DNA from: Dirofilaria immitis
Lineage: Eukaryota; Nematoda; Chromadorea; Rhabditida; Onchocercidae
Direction: 5' to 3'
Assembly (NCBI GenBank): GCA_024305405.1
Contig: JAKNDB010000076.1
Location: 1,298,501-1,362,500 of the forward strand
DNA length: 64,000 nucleotides
Part shown: one piece after another, positions 60,601-64,000 of the stretch
Position numbering within the stretch: the first letter of the stretch is position 1
Layout of the letters: every line of letters begins with the position of its first letter
Translations under genes and position numbers: made by a program
Notes under the pieces: generated by a model
Told to the model about the DNA's origin: nothing
Seen by the model: only the letters and a program-made list of their open reading frames with translations
Database searches by the model: none

Positions 60601-63600
60601 AGGTGCTGCCTAAATGTTTCGGTAGAATGTTTGGGCGCAGTAAAATATTTCTTTTCATCATGAATAGAAAGGATTAAAAATAAAAATTAATATTTTTTCT
60701 CAGAGATGATAAAAGTCCTAACATACAAATTCTAAGCCAAACCTGAGTGAAAAATATGTGGAATCAATTTTTTGTAATATTCGTTTATAATAGTTTTTCA
60801 AATTGTGCAGAAGCTTGTCATTAGATATCTGGAAATGTTTTTTAAAAACTAATCTTCCAATAGAACAGCTGCAGCAGCTTTTTCTATTTTTCATGAAGCT
60901 CTCATGCATAGATGAGATTAATCATGCCTGATGAATCTCATTACGTAAAACGATATCTTTATTGTGTTTTATTTAAAAAAGGCAAATATAGTCAAATTTG
61001 TTTCTCTACAGAATATTTTAGATCTAGCTATCTGTACTACCTTAATATCCTTGAGTAGTTGTTCAGTTTCGATGTTAATCCCTTTGATAACTGAGGACCA
61101 TTCGCTTTGACTGGCGGATGACAAATATTCTAGCATTTTTTCCAATTCCATAATTCTCTCCCATAACATATTTGTTCTATGATATAAATGTAATCTAAAA
61201 TTGTTACTTTGCATTTCAAATTAACACTTCAAGAAAACAACTACAGAGATTGATAACTTCAAAAAGAATTATTCCATACAAATATGATTCTCAAGTATCT
61301 GTTTGGTCGGTTTATGCTTAGTTGAGTTACTAAAGTCACAATTATACTCTATGTTAATGCATTTTTTTAAAAAACTAAACCGATAAAGCAACCTTGGACG
61401 ATGAATTTTTCGTGCGAGATATCCACGCAGTGCACTCTGAATTTTCGTAAGCTGTGCAGTACGCCACAGAATTTTGTTCCTAACTGTAAGTTACTGATAG
61501 AGTAAGTTGCACTAAATTTGACATATTTTAAACTTTTTAAACAAGAAATTGTGAAAAAGCATACATTTGATACATGAGAAGACACCATATTGTACTTTCT
61601 TCCATTGTACATGTAGAAGCCAGATCTGCACTTTTTGACTAAATTTTCCAGATGAACGGGCTCTTGCGGAAGCATCTTTAAAATTTTCGTCGATTTGACT
61701 ATCACCCCGAACTTTCTCAGAAGTGATTAAAACTGAACTAAATAAGTATTTGACGGGCCTCAGGTTTGTTTAAATTGAAAATTGACAGTTGTATTTGGAT
61801 GTCTATTTGCAAAAGTTTTTGTAATGAATGCATTTGTAATGGTGGTAATTAATTTTAATGGTGACTTTTTACATTTTCATGTATAGTTTAAGAATTAAAG
61901 AAATCGATAAAGATTTTAAATTCTCGTCAGAATTTTCAGTCAAACTTTCAAAATAAAGCATAAATAATTGAATAGATAGAAAAAATTGTACCTGATCGAA
62001 TTCTGCAAATTTTCCAGGCCTGAAAAATATTTTCGTCTGACCGAATTTGAAATCTGTTTCGTTGAGACCGAGTGCATGAAATAGACACTACAAAAATAAG
62101 CGATAGAGTAACAAGAAATAATCATGAGGATAATAAATGAGAAATGATATACCTTGCAAAAAGATGTGGGTCAAGCCGAACAATTTTAGACGGCAATATT
62201 TTTTCATACGTTTTATATAGTTCCGCAAATGATACTCTATAATTGACTAATTAGTTTTTATATTTATATGTTTTAGTAGAACTTCAACTTTTCAAATTTA
62301 ATTTTGCAAGAAGAGACGAAACCTGGACACTAATTTTGATTTTAACCGTCATTTTATTTTTTTATTCAATCCCACTTTAACGTTTATTTATATATTTTCA
62401 ACATATATTTATAATAAACAATTGTATTAATAAAATTAATTACCTAGAAGGACATCCTTCTTGCATAAGTTTCAGGACTCTTGTCATGCCAGCACATTTC
62501 AATTGGCTCAATATCATTGCACCTTCGAATTTATTCGGTTCCATTTTCGAATTCGGTTTTATACACCGCACAAAATTTGTATTCTGCAATCAAAAACATT
62601 AGATTCATAATAACGAATTATCTTATTCTTAAATAATATACTTCAGATATATCTGAAAAGCGAAAAAGATGTTTAGTTTCGTACTTGAACTTTGGATTTC
62701 TCATGATAATTGTATGGCTCGGCAAAATAAATCGTATAATTAACTCTAAAAAATAGAAAGAGCACCGTAAGATGGAGTTTTTGAGTAGCTCAGTAAGCTG
62801 TGTCCGAAATTTGTTACTGACTGATGCGGATGTCAACTTGTTTGAAAATGATTTTTGCGATCATCATCCTGCGATTTGTCACTGTTTGTTGAAAACAAAC
62901 TTCGAAGAAAAGCGGCGCTAAATTAAGTTAGTTAAATTTTAAAATGAGGATTTTGTGAGTTTGTCTAATAACTTTATCAGGGAACTCATTTAAATTTAAA
63001 TTATCTGGATGAAAATCTACTTGCTGTTATCTAATAACAATTCCAGAATGTGTGTAGAGCATCATTATTCTTGTCTAGAAACAGAGACGTCTGATAACAA
63101 ACAGAACCCGCGAAATGTCGAATGAGCAATCCTTCATCATCCCGAATTTCTCGGTGTTCTCGCAACTTTGATTTTCGAGGTGTCTTAAAGCACACTAACT
63201 GGTCGTATAAAGTAAACCTTAACTAATTAAATAACAAATATTCATGGAAAACTAACTGCTGGATAATTTATCCAACAAAGGATGTACATAAATAACCTTT
63301 TCATTTGGCGATATGCCGTAAAATTGTGGAAGATCATCCATAAAAGTTATGCTATAGTATCGTTCAATTTGTTCTTTGTTATGTAATTACATCAGATTAT
63401 TTAAAATGTCGTTCCTCAGACTGAGACTATTAGCTAATTTGCCCACATTCTGACATCGGATTGTATATGAAAATACATAAAAGAAATTTTCTTTTTATGT
63501 TCCAAAAGTAATATATATAATTTTTAGCTTAATGTAAAACTATATGACAGTCTCAATCAACTAATATAAACATAAATTCTATATTTTAAATTACTAACAC

Positions 63601-63870
63601 TTATACAGTGTTGTTGGATCTTTTTCACAATGACTTCCTTCGAGAAATTTTTTTAACAAAATCAGAAATCATTTAGCGATGAGAACATCTTAGAATTGCT
63701 CGTTTTATAACAGCATCGAAAATAACCGTTAAACGGAAATGATTTTTGAGTTGTTGATGAGCACATATAGTAAAATGATGAGATGAAGGCTTCGGTAGAT
63801 GTGTTTCTTCATCCAACAGGTCCAGCAAACCGTTCACTTTCCTCTCGAATAAATCTACAGAATTTCTCAT
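57630..63870 (-). CDS. MYO6: unconventional myosin VI, C-terminal part (5' end outside window)
   Basis: Minus-end-directed actin motor for vesicle and membrane tethering. Reading from 63870 down: upper motor segment with LPKPSSHHF and [27 protein letters not shown] with HFAGSVCY; the FVRCIKPN actin-site exon (62584-62450); [20 protein letters not shown]; converter [18 protein letters not shown] (about 62095-61992); the class-VI insert preceding the IQ motif (VHLENLVKK, then WKKVQYGVF in the next frame, 61690-61560); an IQ motif ([13 protein letters not shown]); charged helices (61202-60030); and the cargo-binding domain, [14 protein letters not shown] to CGGPEYH. The RRL cargo motif is kept (58825-58833), but the WWY motif reads MWY (58077-58085). 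Missing bases are needed at T5 61632-61636, T5 62778-62782, 62835-62836 and near 63050. The N-terminal motor exons (P-loop, switches) are beyond 64000. Confidence 0.94.
58963..59150. other. GC-rich island in a myosin VI intron
   Basis: Markedly richer in G and C than its surroundings, lying in the intron between the exons ending at about 59442 and starting at about 58886. On the minus strand one frame stays open for nearly 50 codons ([20 protein letters not shown]). It contains a GTGAGT donor-like site but no matched acceptor that fits the gene phase. Could be an alternative exon, a promoter, a non-coding RNA or an inserted fragment. Unrecognised. Confidence 0.3.
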
Positions 63871-64000
63871 CTGTCTTTGCATGAGCAATAAGAATATTAG
63901 GTTACAAACATTCTAGATACCTACAACAAAAAGACAGTAATATTCGGAGCACGATTTCCCAATTTTTATTTTTTTTCTTTTTTAAATTTCCGAGGAAATT

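Noticed and set aside
63241..63360. Minus-strand frame [20 protein letters not shown] as an extra myosin VI exon
   Set aside because: It does not fit the phase-0 junction between the flanking exons, which already join to give the known motor sequence; likely a chance intronic frame.

Overview
The window is nuclear DNA of an AT-rich nematode, most likely a filarial (Onchocercidae). Evidence: genes split into many short exons by mostly small introns with TTTCAG/TTTTAG/TTATAG acceptors, start codons lying a few bases after acceptor-like sequences (the pattern expected of spliced-leader trans-splicing), protein families resembling those of C. elegans, and a remnant of a fused bacterial rpoB-rpoC gene of the kind known in Wolbachia, the endosymbiont of most filariae.

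Layout, left to right. 1-96: possible C-terminal tail of a gene that starts before the window. 2183-8363 (+): BLM/HIM-6 RecQ helicase. 9370-11114 (+): a short protein matching only the N-terminal region of the INO80 chromatin-remodelling ATPase. 12198-20747 (+): Rho kinase ROCK/LET-502. 21966-25083 (+): LST8, the WD40 subunit of TOR complexes. 26412-26629: degraded rpoBC fragment. 27773-41011 (+): RalGAP alpha, with an intron of about 5.1 kb. 42779-44005 (+): LENG1-like protein. About 44149-44954 (-): weak candidate small gene. 45332-52525 (+): tubulin-folding cofactor D. 53165-56907 (+): CTNNBL1. 57630-63870 (-): the C-terminal two thirds or so of unconventional myosin VI, whose 5' end lies beyond the right edge. 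Myosin VI converges on CTNNBL1; all the other confident genes point right.

The genes serve genome stability (BLM), chromatin (INO80-like), actomyosin contractility (ROCK, myosin VI), TOR and Ral signalling (LST8, RalGAP alpha), tubulin folding (TBCD) and splicing (CTNNBL1, possibly LENG1). I see no operon-like packing and no single pathway linking them.

Two observations stand out. First, a bacterial rpoB-rpoC fusion junction is embedded between LST8 and RalGAP alpha, best explained as an old Wolbachia-to-nucleus transfer. Second, at about 18 places in eight genes the homologous reading frame continues only if one base is missing from the sequence, mostly in short A, T or G runs. The uniform direction and the number of housekeeping genes affected argue for consensus errors rather than gene decay. 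CDS coordinates below give the full span from first to last coding base, introns included; exon edges were inferred by eye.
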